Made by a program: the position numbers and the translations under genes. Shown here piece by piece: positions 1-6,260 of a stretch of 37,008 nucleotides of DNA; the stretch's first letter is position 1, and every line of letters starts with the position of its first letter. Source of the DNA: a virus; the IMG/VR virus record IMGVR_UViG_3300033997_000086, positions 1 through 37,008 of that record; one strand, 5' to 3'. A model generated the notes under the pieces. That model saw nothing but the letters and a program-made list of their open reading frames with translations. It was not told the DNA's origin and ran no database searches.

Positions 1-31
1 GCCAGCGGAAACGCCGGCAGGCCGAAAGGCC
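1..31 (+). promoter_or_regulatory. Tandem GNRA-loop hairpins (put/boxB-like)
   Basis: Two RNA hairpins sit back to back. Hairpin 1 (1-18) pairs GCC with GGC and GCG with CGC around a GAAA loop, with one A-C mismatch. Hairpin 2 (20-31) is GGCC-GAAA-GGCC. A single unpaired A (19) separates them. Two stem-loops separated by one base is the described architecture of phage HK022 put antitermination RNA, and GNRA-type loops are typical of lambdoid boxB. A boxA-like sequence follows three bases later. The role in antitermination is inferred. The element touches the window edge, so its upstream part and promoter are not visible. Confidence 0.5.
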
Positions 32-33
32 AA

Positions 34-45
34 CGCTCTTTAACA
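34..45 (+). promoter_or_regulatory. boxA-like antitermination element
   Basis: The sequence CGCTCTTTAACA matches the ribosomal-operon boxA (TGCTCTTTAACA) at 11 of 12 positions and shares the leading C of lambda boxA. In rRNA operons and lambdoid early operons, boxA RNA binds NusB/NusE and helps RNA polymerase read through terminators. It lies just after two small hairpins and before a long leader and a terminator (3365-3383) inside the same operon, which is the context expected of an antitermination site. The function is inferred from sequence and position. Confidence 0.6.
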
Positions 46-518
46 ACCAGCGCCATGAACGACTAACCCGGCTCAGCCGGCTAGGTCAGCCCGAGCTGCC
101 ATCTGGCGGGCGACAGAAATCCAGATGGGAACAACCGCGACTGCCTCTACGGCGACCGGCGATCCGACAGGCCAGAAAGCCTGCCAACGCGCAGACATTG
201 CGACGGCGGACGAAGCGAAAGCTGAACCGTGAGGATGACCCGTAAGCAGGAGCGGAGAACGACGACACACGCCGGGGCTTAGGCTCCGGCTGTATCGGTG
301 GGTGATCTGAACAGCCAGCAACCTATAAGGCGCTGGCAAACAGCCAAAACGCGAGGGTTTGTGGCCTCGGGAAGACAGCAAGTCCGAATGCCCAGGCGGT
401 GAAAAATCACGGGGCTCGGCTAGTGGGGCGCAGCTCAGTGGCGCCAAGCGGGGTTTGCCTTCCGCACAGATCACCCAACCCATACAGCCACCAGCACCAC
501 ACAGAACAGGGGACGGGC
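46..518 (+). other. Gene-free, hairpin-rich early leader
   Basis: No convincing gene lies here on either strand. Short inverted repeats are dense: CCGGCT/AGCCGG near 69-81, an 8-bp stem 99-106/121-128, 168-172/179-183, AGC-GAAA-GCT at 214-223, an 8-bp stem with TTAG loop at 271-290, GCCAGC 314-319 with GCTGGC 332-337, CGAGG 352-356 with CCTCG 365-369, and GGCGC 427-431 with GCGCC 441-445. The stretch reads as a long structured untranslated leader of the rightward early transcript. Its exact role is unknown. Confidence 0.45.
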
Positions 519-719
519 ATGAATCTACGGGAAGCAGGCTTTCGTTTCTGCATCAGCCCAGACCGCAAGCAAGGCCAGTGGCTGCACCCTGCTGTTAAAG
601 CTCACATGCACGCCGACTGGACTGACGTAACCGACTGGCCAAGTGAGCAGCTAGTCGAGTTCCTGATGCAGCCACAGCAGCAGGATCTGTTTAACGCTGT
701 ACCAGCAAGTTCCCCCTGA
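519..719 (+). CDS. Small phage protein, unknown function (66 aa)
   Basis: The first likely gene of the rightward early operon. The ATG at 519 is chosen over an upstream in-frame ATG at 399 because a purine-rich ribosome site (AGGGGACGGGC) sits directly before it and the upstream frame runs through leader hairpins. The protein has a Trp-Leu-His-Pro segment near residue 22 and an acidic C-terminal half with DWTDVTDWPSEQL. No recognised domain, signal peptide or membrane segment is seen. Its position suggests an early accessory role, but none can be assigned. Confidence 0.6.
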   Translation: MNLREAGFRFCISPDRKQGQWLHPAVKAHMHADWTDVTDWPSEQLVEFLMQPQQQDLFNAVPASSP

Positions 720-799
720 GCAACTCATGGCCAGCCGGCTGATCGAGGATCGAGAGGCCGGCACCTAACCCTCCTTGCCCGTCGCAAGAGGGCCTTTTT

Positions 800-886
800 G
801 CGGAAGATTCGCGCCATTGGTGGCGGCCCTGCGCAGGGCAAAGACGGCTTAGCTGGCTGGCGGTTCGAATCCGCACTTCCGCTCCA
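800..886 (+). tRNA. tRNA-like element, non-canonical
   Basis: The ends are tRNA-like. GCGGAAG (800-806) pairs perfectly with CTTCCGC (876-882), followed by a discriminator T and an encoded CCA (884-886). A T-arm with loop TTCGAAT (864-870) has four of five stem pairs. A D-like hairpin (CGCC-ATTGGT-GGCG, 812-825) includes the GG pair. The acceptor and the T before CCA resemble tRNA-Gly. However, no standard five-pair, seven-base anticodon arm can be drawn; instead there is a tight palindrome GCCCTGCGCAGGGC (826-839), and position 8 is not T. The 87-nt length fits a long-variable-arm tRNA. It may be degenerate, a tRNA mimic or an unusual tRNA; no anticodon is assigned. Confidence 0.4.
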
Positions 887-901
887 CCCATCCCTATACG
901 A

Positions 902-949
902 AGCACCCTGGCGCCGACCTTGCGGAAGGACTGCGGCTGTCGGGGTGCT
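902..949 (+). promoter_or_regulatory. Stem-loop upstream of gene at 977
   Basis: AGCACCC (902-908) pairs with GGGTGCT (943-949) around a GC-rich interior that can form further pairs. There is no U-tract, so it does not look like a terminator. It sits between the tRNA-like element and the next gene start and may be a processing or translation-control structure. The role is speculative. Confidence 0.25.
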
Positions 950-976
950 CCCTATGGCGATAGCGAGGAACCAACT

Positions 977-1309
977 ATGAACCACGCAATCAGCAATGCC
1001 GGCTCGCTTGAGGCGGACTACTACCGGCGCGAGACGCTGGCCAGCATCGCGGACCTGGCGCAATCGCGGCGCGAGTTCGCAGCCGAGCAGATCATCGACG
1101 GCTTCGACTGGAAAGACGCCCGCGACGCTATGGAGCTGGCCGGCGAGAAAGACCCCGAGGCTTTTCAGGCCCTGTGCGAATCGCTCGCCCACCTCCAGCA
1201 CATTCCAATCCACAAGATCGAAGACCGGCGCATCCGTGACTTGGCTATCGCGCTGGACAAGGTATCTCGGTTCTACGCAGGCCATAGAGCGGCTGGGGAG
1301 GCGGCATGA
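977..1309 (+). CDS. Hypothetical phage protein (110 aa)
   Basis: Start at ATG 977, preceded by GCGAGGAACC. Largely charged and probably helical, with segments such as YYRRETLASIADLAQSRREF and DALRD-like acidic patches. The central FDWKDARDAMELAGEKDPEAF region has no motif I can name. No membrane segment or cysteine cluster is seen. It is the first gene of a run with four-base ATGA overlaps (next gene starts at 1306), so it is probably translated as part of one coupled set. Function unknown. Confidence 0.7.
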   Translation: MNHAISNAGSLEADYYRRETLASIADLAQSRREFAAEQIIDGFDWKDARDAMELAGEKDPEAFQALCESLAHLQHIPIHKIEDRRIRDLAIALDKVSRFYAGHRAAGEAA

Positions 1310-1491
1310 ACAAGCCAGAGATTCACGACGACGACTACAACGACCTGGAGTACGAGCACAGCAACGCTCTGCGCGAGCTGGAGAGCCTGAGCATTGCCGA
1401 CTTTGGCATGGCCAATGACGTGCTGATGAAGCTGCAGGACAAGGCTTACCAGCTCGGCCTGGAGCGCGGGAAGAAGGAGCTGAAGGCATGA
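1306..1491 (+). CDS. Small acidic hypothetical protein (61 aa)
   Basis: The start overlaps the previous stop as ATGA. Very acidic N-terminus (HDDDYNDLEYEH), then a predicted helical segment (ALRELESLSIADFGMANDV), then a lysine-rich end (GKKELKA). The next gene again overlaps by four bases. The helix-rich charged make-up is typical of small phage accessory proteins. No domain is recognised. Confidence 0.7.
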   Translation: MNKPEIHDDDYNDLEYEHSNALRELESLSIADFGMANDVLMKLQDKAYQLGLERGKKELKA

Positions 1492-2015
1492 GCGATGTCG
1501 ACTGGAGCAAGGCGCCGGTGGGCGCGACGCACGCCGGCATGGACGGTAACTACGTTCAGTTCTACCGCATCCCAGGTTTGCTCGGTGACTACGACTACTG
1601 GAGTGAAACGCTCCGACAAGGCGCTTGGAATGAAGGCCATGGAAAGCCAGTGGCGAATCCTTTGTACGCCATGCCGCCAGCCTGGACAGGCTACGGCCTG
1701 CCGCCTGTGGGGACGGTGTGTGAGACGTGGTTCGACGACGGAAAGGCATGTTGGCACGAATGCGAAGTCATCCACCATAAATCGGACGACCAAAGGTTGG
1801 CTGCCGTCATTCTGCGCGGCGAGCATAAGGGCCGACTCTCTTGGGGTATGGACTTCCGCCCCATCCGCACGCCCGAGCAGATCGCGGCGGAAGAGCGGGA
1901 GAAGGCGATTCAAGCAATGCACGACATTGTTGGCGATATCGAGAGGGTTCCCACTTGGGACGATGCCCTGGCCGCTCTCTACGACGCCGGCTACCGCAAA
2001 ACGGAGGCCCCATGA
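1488..2015 (+). CDS. Hypothetical phage protein (175 aa)
   Basis: ATGA overlap with the preceding gene. The N-terminus (DWSKAPVGATHAGMDGN) resembles a segment often seen at the start of accessory proteins of Pseudomonas and related phages. The middle is rich in Trp/Tyr with a small beta-domain feel (VGTVCETWFDDGKACWHECEV). The C-terminus is an alpha-helical tail (AEEREKAIQAMHDIVGDIE, then a YDAGYRK ending) also common in such proteins. No catalytic motif. Role unknown; expressed with its neighbours by position. Confidence 0.7.
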   Translation: MSDVDWSKAPVGATHAGMDGNYVQFYRIPGLLGDYDYWSETLRQGAWNEGHGKPVANPLYAMPPAWTGYGLPPVGTVCETWFDDGKACWHECEVIHHKSDDQRLAAVILRGEHKGRLSWGMDFRPIRTPEQIAAEEREKAIQAMHDIVGDIERVPTWDDALAALYDAGYRKTEAP

Positions 2016-2146
2016 CCGACGCCGCAATCATCATCTGCGCCTTCCTCGGCGCAGGTTTAGGCGCATCAGTGATAGCCGCGCTTCTGATTCGTGCAGGCGC
2101 TGCCTACGACAAAGACATGGGGCTTGAGGCGGAGGATAGGGAATGA
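2012..2146 (+). CDS. Small single-pass membrane protein (44 aa)
   Basis: Starts at ATG 2012, overlapping the previous stop by four bases. Nearly half of the protein is one hydrophobic stretch (AAIIICAFLGAGLGASVIAA, about residues 4-26) rich in Gly and Ala, followed by a short acidic tail ending LEAEDRE. This predicts one inner-membrane helix. Small membrane proteins in early phage operons sometimes act in exclusion or host takeover, but nothing here specifies a role. Confidence 0.6.
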   Translation: MTDAAIIICAFLGAGLGASVIAALLIRAGAAYDKDMGLEAEDRE

Positions 2147-2574
2147 GCAAGCACGCCACAGGAACATTGAAAGTTTTTTCCGGCAAATGCTGCCTTTGTG
2201 ATGTTGGCATTCCGGTGAAAGCGCGCAGCACATGGGGCGATCCCGTGGAAATTCACACTGGCGACATCATCATTCTTTGGCGTGGCGGATTTATCGGCAC
2301 GGATGTTGAGCAATGGACTCCAGACAGCGAATTAACCGTTGTCGTCGCTGACCACTACCAGAGCTATTCGGACGGCTCGATAGAGCTGATCAAAGAGCCG
2401 GAAGCCCCATTTCCGATGGGGATCAAGGACTGCGGCTTTGACAGTCCGGAGTGGCGCATCCAGGTCGTCAAGAAGTTCTCCGACGTTATCCCGGGTGAGC
2501 ACTGGCCTGCTTACGGGTTTTCATACGCCTACAGCGAAGTTGCAGATGACGCTCGCGCCAGAGGTGCCTCATGA
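2143..2574 (+). CDS. Hypothetical phage protein (143 aa)
   Basis: Overlaps the previous gene by four bases. The N-terminus has a Cys pair (GKCCLCDVGIP) followed by beta-rich sequence with a TGDIIILWRGGFIGTDVEQW segment. The C-terminal part has aromatic-rich sequence (HWPAYGFSYAYSEV). No known domain is recognised; the CxxC-like start could bind metal, but no second pair is obvious. It lies in a coupled accessory gene block. Confidence 0.65.
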   Translation: MSKHATGTLKVFSGKCCLCDVGIPVKARSTWGDPVEIHTGDIIILWRGGFIGTDVEQWTPDSELTVVVADHYQSYSDGSIELIKEPEAPFPMGIKDCGFDSPEWRIQVVKKFSDVIPGEHWPAYGFSYAYSEVADDARARGAS

Positions 2575-2690
2575 ACATCACCTTCCTCACCCTGCGCGCC
2601 TTCGCCGAAGCAATGGCGCAGATCGGGATACACACAGCGGGAGACTTGATGGCTAGCGGCAAGGTGCTGCGGGAGGTGAAGCGTGGGTGA
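2571..2690 (+). CDS. Small hypothetical protein (39 aa)
   Basis: A short reading frame with ATGA overlap to the preceding gene and an eight-base overlap with the next one. It reads MNITFLTLRAFAEAMAQIG then GIHTAGDLMASGKVLREV, a compact helical sequence reminiscent of an HTH-like or winged fragment, but too short to classify. Its tight packing between two genes supports it being real. Confidence 0.5.
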   Translation: MNITFLTLRAFAEAMAQIGIHTAGDLMASGKVLREVKRG

Positions 2691-2925
2691 GTGGATTAAG
2701 TGCAGCGATAGGCTGCCGGAGGCAACTGACGAGTTTCAAGACGCGTCGGAAAACGTTCTGATCTATGCGCCAGATTGCGATGAGCACTGGCCAGGATGGT
2801 TCGCAATACGTAGCGCATTTTATTCGCATGCGGATGAGGTTTGGCGCCTTGGAACTGGAGCGCATCCTTTGCCAAAAGACGATGTAACCCACTGGCAGCC
2901 CCTCCCGGAGCCGCCCCATGACTAG
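2683..2925 (+). CDS. DUF551-family protein (80 aa)
   Basis: Starts at GTG 2683 with GGGAGGTGAAGC just upstream. Matches the DUF551 pattern common in phages: WIKCSDRLPEA at the N-terminus, VLIYAPD in the middle, and a C-terminal DVTHWQPLPEPP. Family members are small, phage- or prophage-borne and of unknown biochemical role. The length (80 aa) is normal for the family. It overlaps the genes on either side. Confidence 0.8.
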   Translation: MGEWIKCSDRLPEATDEFQDASENVLIYAPDCDEHWPGWFAIRSAFYSHADEVWRLGTGAHPLPKDDVTHWQPLPEPPHD

Positions 2926-3022
2926 CGCCCAACTCCACCGCCGCCACGCCATCTGGAAGGGCTGCGCATTCGTTACCGGCCTAGCTGTTCTGCTGGCTGT
3001 CATCGGCCCGAGCCTGGGCTAA
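2918..3022 (+). CDS. Small membrane protein (34 aa)
   Basis: ATG at 2918 overlaps the end of the DUF551 gene. The sequence starts with a basic segment (HRRHAIWK) and continues into a hydrophobic helix (GCAFVTGLAVLLAVIGPSLG), predicting a single membrane pass with the N-terminus inside. It is too short for family assignment. The overlap with the preceding gene and the lack of a competing frame support it. Confidence 0.5.
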   Translation: MTSAQLHRRHAIWKGCAFVTGLAVLLAVIGPSLG

Positions 3023-3067
3023 TCCAATCACACGATTCCGCTGCGCTGGGCGCGGCTAGGGGAAGGT

Positions 3068-3325
3068 ATGTCTAGTGAAAATGGCGGGCCGGCGTTTCCG
3101 CAGGAAGTCAGGTACATAACGCCAAATCAGCAAACCGGGTCGTATGGCCCTTGCGGCGGCATGACCCTGCGCGACTACTTCGCGGCAAAAGCTAGTGATG
3201 GCGATATCGGCGAAATTATGAGCCGCCATTTTTACTATGACCGCGACGAGTACACCATCACTCGGCAGCAGGCGCGCTACATCCACGCTGACGCCATGCT
3301 CGCCGCCCGCAACGAACCCCGCTGA
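3068..3325 (+). CDS. Conserved phage protein of unknown function (85 aa)
   Basis: Preceded by a strong ribosome site (AGGGGAAGGT) five bases before ATG 3068. It has the recurrent phage signature GGPAFP near residue 6, then GGMTLRDYFAAKA near residues 30-42, and a C-terminal ARYIHADAMLAAR helix. This arrangement is widespread in lambdoid and Pseudomonas prophage accessory regions, with no known biochemical role. It is the last gene before the terminator at 3365-3383. Confidence 0.75.
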   Translation: MSSENGGPAFPQEVRYITPNQQTGSYGPCGGMTLRDYFAAKASDGDIGEIMSRHFYYDRDEYTITRQQARYIHADAMLAARNEPR

Positions 3326-3364
3326 CCCAACGACAGCGGCCCCGGAAATGGACCCGGGCGACTC

Positions 3365-3383
3365 GCCGCCGTAAGCGGCTTTT
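3365..3383 (+). terminator. Intrinsic terminator within early operon
   Basis: GCCGC (3365-3369) pairs with GCGGC (3375-3379) around CGTAA, followed directly by TTTT. It lies 40 bases after the stop at 3325 and before the recombination genes. It would shorten the early transcript unless polymerase is antiterminated, which fits the boxA-like site at 34-45. The U-tract is short, so it may be partial. Confidence 0.5.
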
Positions 3384-3385
3384 AT

Positions 3386-3489
3386 GGGGATGAATGCGCA
3401 GGCTGATGCGCTTACGCGGAAGAGTCAAAGCGGCTGCTAGGTTCGCCCTGGTCAGTAAGACAAGCCGGAGATCAGCGCCGGCCATCCCC
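3386..3489 (+). ncRNA. Closed multibranch RNA structure, cloverleaf-like
   Basis: GGGGATG (3386-3392) is the exact reverse complement of CATCCCC (3483-3489), closing a 104-nt domain. Three bases inside the 5' strand is a five-pair hairpin GCGCA/TGCGC (3396-3411, six-base loop). Directly against the 3' strand is a five-pair hairpin GCCGG/CCGGC (3464-3482, nine-base loop). This outline resembles a tRNA-like cloverleaf, but without a T-loop or CCA end. It sits in the gene-free 200 bases between a terminator and the recT-like gene. Could be a leader structure, processing signal or small RNA; function unknown. Confidence 0.4.
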
Positions 3490-3533
3490 ACCCCATTCCC
3501 AACTCACATGCTGCGGTAGCGGCAGGAGCAATC

Positions 3534-4280
3534 ATGTCTACAGCATTGGCCCCCCTCCTCAACAAGTTCGCCCAGCGCTACGAGATGGGCGCCAGTCCGG
3601 AAGAAGTCGCGGCAACGCTGAAGCAAACCTGCTTCAAGGGCCAAGTCAGCGACGCGCAGATGGTCGCCCTGCTGATCGTGGCCGACCAGTACAAGCTGAA
3701 CCCGTTCACCAAGGAGCTGTACGCCTTCCCGGACAAGAACAACGGCATCGTGCCGGTGGTCGGCGTGGACGGCTGGGCGCGGATCATCAACGAAAACCCG
3801 CAGTTCGACGGCATGGAGTTCGCCATGTCGGCAGACGGCAGCGAATGCACCTGCAAGATCTACCGCAAGGACCGCAGCCACGCCACCAGCGCCACCGAGT
3901 ACATGTCCGAGTGTAAGCGCGGCACCCAGCCGTGGCAGTCGCACCCGAAGCGCATGCTGCGCCACAAGGCCATGATCCAGTGCGCCCGCCTAGCGTTCGG
4001 CTTCGCTGGCATCTACGACCAGGACGAAGCCGAGCGGATCGTTGAGCGCGACATTACGCCCGCCGAGGAAGTCGAGGACGTATCGCAAGCCGTCACGGCC
4101 ATCGGTAACGCGACAAGCATCGAGGTGCTGCAAGAGGTGTTCGGCGCCGCCTGGCGCACCTACAAGTCAAAAGGCGCCCGCGACCAACTGACAACCGCCA
4201 AGGATGCCCGGAAGAAAGCCCTGATGGATCAGCCCATTGAGGCCGAGTTTCAGGAGGTAGGCGATGATCGAGCAGCGTAG
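3534..4280 (+). CDS. bet: Single-strand annealing protein (RecT/Bet family)
   Basis: A phage recombination annealing protein of the lambda Bet/RecT superfamily (248 aa). It promotes pairing of complementary single strands made by the partner exonuclease encoded next. The Bet core is visible: LIVADQYKLNPFTKELYAF around residues 46-64, GIVPVVGVDGWARIIN around 71-86, then CTCKIYRKDR, PWQSHPKRMLRHKAMIQCAR (about 132-151) and FGFAGIYDQDEAERI. The C-terminal tail from about 170 is variable and charged, as usual. The 17-base overlap with the exonuclease gene matches the Red-type pairing. The start at ATG 3534 has GCAGGAGCAATC upstream. Confidence 0.93.
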   Translation: MSTALAPLLNKFAQRYEMGASPEEVAATLKQTCFKGQVSDAQMVALLIVADQYKLNPFTKELYAFPDKNNGIVPVVGVDGWARIINENPQFDGMEFAMSADGSECTCKIYRKDRSHATSATEYMSECKRGTQPWQSHPKRMLRHKAMIQCARLAFGFAGIYDQDEAERIVERDITPAEEVEDVSQAVTAIGNATSIEVLQEVFGAAWRTYKSKGARDQLTTAKDARKKALMDQPIEAEFQEVGDDRAA

Positions 4281-4893
4281 CGACGACTGGTTTGCCGCCA
4301 GGCTGGGCAAGGTGACGGCAAGCCGAGTGGCAGACGTGATGGCAAAGGGGCGCGGAAGCGCCCCTTCTGCTTCTAGGCGCAACTACATGATGCAGCTGCT
4401 CTGCGAGCGCCTGACAGGCAAACGCGAGGAAGGCTACACCAGCGCCGCCATGCAGCGCGGCGTCGATCTGGAGCCAATCGCGCGCTCGGCCTACGAGTTC
4501 AACGCTGGCGTGATGACCGTGGAAGTCGGCCTGATGCAGCACCCGCGCATTGCGGGCTTCGCGGCCAGCCCTGACGGGATGATCTTGCTGCCGCCAAAGA
4601 AGCGCGGCCTGGAGATCAAGGTTCCGAACACAGCCCAGCACATCGCCGTTCTGCAGTCCGGAAAGCACGACCCGCAGTACGAGTGGCAAATGCTCGCCCA
4701 GATGGCCTGCGGCGGCTTTGAAGCGGTCGATTTCGTCTCTTTCGACGACCGCCTACCCGAAGAACTCCAGTACTTCTGCGCCCGCTTCGAGCGCGACGAC
4801 AAGCGCATCGCCGAGATGGAAGCCGAAGTCACTGCATTCCTGGAAGAACTCAACGAGCTAGAGCGCGATATGCGCGGGAGGATGGCCGCATGA
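4264..4893 (+). CDS. exo: Lambda Exo-like YqaJ recombinase/exonuclease
   Basis: A 5'-3' double-strand-specific exonuclease of the YqaJ/lambda Exo group in the PD-(D/E)XK fold (209 aa). It resects DNA ends for the annealing protein encoded just upstream. Visible motifs: RSDDWFAARLGKVTAS at the N-terminus, an RGVDLEPIARSAYE segment with Glu70, SPDG with Asp104, LEIKVP with Glu117 and Lys119, and YEWQMLAQMA near 160. These residues correspond to the metal-binding active site. Length is close to lambda Exo (226 aa). Overlaps bet and the next gene. Confidence 0.93.
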   Translation: MIEQRSDDWFAARLGKVTASRVADVMAKGRGSAPSASRRNYMMQLLCERLTGKREEGYTSAAMQRGVDLEPIARSAYEFNAGVMTVEVGLMQHPRIAGFAASPDGMILLPPKKRGLEIKVPNTAQHIAVLQSGKHDPQYEWQMLAQMACGGFEAVDFVSFDDRLPEELQYFCARFERDDKRIAEMEAEVTAFLEELNELERDMRGRMAA

Positions 4894-5438
4894 TCAGCCA
4901 CGAACTCTCAACCATCCAGCAGAACGCAGCGGCACAGGACTGGCTCCGGTCGCTGCCGGGGTATGTCGAGCCGAGTATGGAGGGGCTGGATAGTCCCTTT
5001 CGTGTCGAGTACCTGCCAGTTCGCCACGAACCCAAGCGTCGCACGCGCGTCGAGAAGCCGCGCGAAACACCGGAGCGCCGGCTGGAACGCTACAAGGCCA
5101 ACCAGCTGCCGGAACACGTTGTATCCACCCTGCGCGACATGGCCCAGACCATGACCGTTCCAGAGGTCGCAGCGGCCACCGGCTACAGCGAGAGCGGCAT
5201 CAAGCGCATCGAAAGCCGCTACGGCTTCAAGTGCGTGCGCCGCTTCGACCGCTGCAAGCCGAACACCGAGGACCTGGAGCAGATCAAGCGACTGGCCCGG
5301 AACTTCTGCATGACCGAGGTTTCGCGGACTACCGGCCTCAACCGCTACACCCTGCTCAAGATCGCCGCAGAACACGGAATCGAGTTCCGCAGCGGCGCCG
5401 ATATCCCGCGCAGCCACGCGCGCAAGCACATGCACTGA
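4890..5438 (+). CDS. Putative DNA-binding protein with tandem HTH (182 aa)
   Basis: Overlaps the exonuclease stop by four bases. The C-terminal half has two helix-turn-helix-like repeats: MTVPEVAAATGYSESGIKRI (about 96-115) and MTEVSRTTGLNRYTLLKIAA (about 145-165), each followed by a Gly-Phe/Ile-type ending. The N-terminal third is basic and probably disordered (RHEPKRRTRVEKPRETPERR). No catalytic domain. Being translation-coupled to bet-exo, it may regulate or assist recombination or act as an early transcription factor; this is inference. Confidence 0.65.
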   Translation: MISHELSTIQQNAAAQDWLRSLPGYVEPSMEGLDSPFRVEYLPVRHEPKRRTRVEKPRETPERRLERYKANQLPEHVVSTLRDMAQTMTVPEVAAATGYSESGIKRIESRYGFKCVRRFDRCKPNTEDLEQIKRLARNFCMTEVSRTTGLNRYTLLKIAAEHGIEFRSGADIPRSHARKHMH

Positions 5439-5446
5439 GGTGCCCC

Positions 5447-5635
5447 ATGCCATTCATGACCACTGAAGAACTCCACGCCCAGCGCCGCGAGTACGTGCAG
5501 AGCGTGCATCTGATCAAAACCTACTTCGCCGGCATGGACTTCGCCGCCAAGCAGCGCGCAGCCAAGACCATCGCCAACATCCAGCACCGAATCGACGAGA
5601 TCGACGCTGAGCTGAAGATGGCGGGTGCGGCATGA
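5447..5635 (+). CDS. Small helical phage protein (62 aa)
   Basis: Start chosen at ATG 5447, with GAGGTGCCCC just before it; an in-frame ATG at 5456 is an alternative. The sequence is almost entirely helical, with repeated charged residues (EELHAQRREYVQSVHLIKTY, then QHRIDEIDAELKMAG). It has the look of a short coiled-coil protein. No family is recognised. Overlaps the next gene by four bases. Confidence 0.6.
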   Translation: MPFMTTEELHAQRREYVQSVHLIKTYFAGMDFAAKQRAAKTIANIQHRIDEIDAELKMAGAA

Positions 5636-5832
5636 GTACTCCGACCATCACTGATGCAGAGCTTGCGTTCATTCGCGACTATTACGCGACAACAGGCGCA
5701 GATACAGGCATTGAAGTTCTGTCTCCCGAAGGCTGCTTAAAAGTTGCCGCAATGGCATCTGAGCTTCTTAGCTTCAGGGCCACTGCTAAAACGGCCGCAA
5801 TGGCTCAGCCTGAGCCGAATCACCCCGCCTAA
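5632..5832 (+). CDS. Hypothetical protein (66 aa)
   Basis: ATGA overlap with the preceding gene. N-terminus ITDAELAFIRDYYATTG, then a segment EVLSPEGCLKVAAMASELL and an Ala/Pro-rich end. This is likely a small helical protein. No domain, signal or membrane segment. About 57 gene-free bases follow before the next start. Confidence 0.55.
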   Translation: MSTPTITDAELAFIRDYYATTGADTGIEVLSPEGCLKVAAMASELLSFRATAKTAAMAQPEPNHPA

Positions 5833-5889
5833 TCGCCTCACCCTTCCCCACTCCCCAATCTGGCGGGCATCGGCTCGCCGGGAGGGCTT

Positions 5890-6057
5890 ATGCATTCCGG
5901 AAATCACCAGCGGCTGCCCGAGACGTACTACCAGGGCAGGCACGCACGCGAGCGCAACGAAGCAAACAACCCTCCTGCGGGCCTGAGCTGGGAGAACCGG
6001 CACTGGTTCCTAGCGGGCTGGAACGACCGAGACATGGAGCTGAAGAAATGTGCATGA
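5890..6057 (+). CDS. Small Rmf/CrpP-like protein (55 aa)
   Basis: ATG 5890 follows GGGAGGGCTT. The sequence contains YYQGRHARERNEANNPPAGL, then WENRHWFLAGWNDRDMELKK. The spacing of an R-x-A-x-x-x-G-like helix, a Pro-containing turn and a terminal W-x-x-G-W segment resembles ribosome modulation factor and the related CrpP proteins found on Pseudomonas plasmids and phages. If correct it might touch ribosomes; no activity can be read from sequence. The resemblance is by eye and moderate. Confidence 0.5.
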   Translation: MHSGNHQRLPETYYQGRHARERNEANNPPAGLSWENRHWFLAGWNDRDMELKKCA

Positions 6058-6260
6058 CCGAAAGCCCGCGCGTTAAGCGCATCAACGAGTTGTGCAGGCA
6101 GGCTCCTGGCGAGCGTTGGCTGCACATCGCCACGAACAAGTACCACCTGCTCATGATGGATATCGGCGGTGCCTGCTGGCTGGAAGACATGGAGCGCCGC
6201 GTGCGGGAAGTATCGCGGGCCGACCTGGAGAATGCTGAGGTGTGGAGGAAGCTGCCATGA
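6048..6260 (+). CDS. Hypothetical protein (70 aa)
   Basis: Two adjacent starts are possible: ATG 6048 (GGAG eight bases upstream, used here) and ATG 6054, which overlaps the preceding stop as ATGA. The protein has CRQAPGERWLHIATNKYHLL in the centre and a charged C-terminus (MERRVREVSRADLENAEVW). No domain is recognised. Overlaps the following gene by four bases. Confidence 0.6.
   Translation: MCMTESPRVKRINELCRQAPGERWLHIATNKYHLLMMDIGGACWLEDMERRVREVSRADLENAEVWRKLP

Noticed and set aside
73-483. Minus-strand frame of 136 aa in the leader
   Set aside because: It runs through several hairpins, lacks a ribosome site and has no recognisable protein features.
593-604. TGTTAAAGCTCA, similar to a reversed boxA
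   Set aside because: It differs from boxA at key positions, lies inside a coding region and is on the opposite strand to the operon.
725-1540. Minus-strand frame of 271 aa across the tRNA-like element and the first small genes
   Set aside because: Composition is Arg/Ser/Cys-rich, there is no ribosome site, and it conflicts with coupled plus-strand genes.
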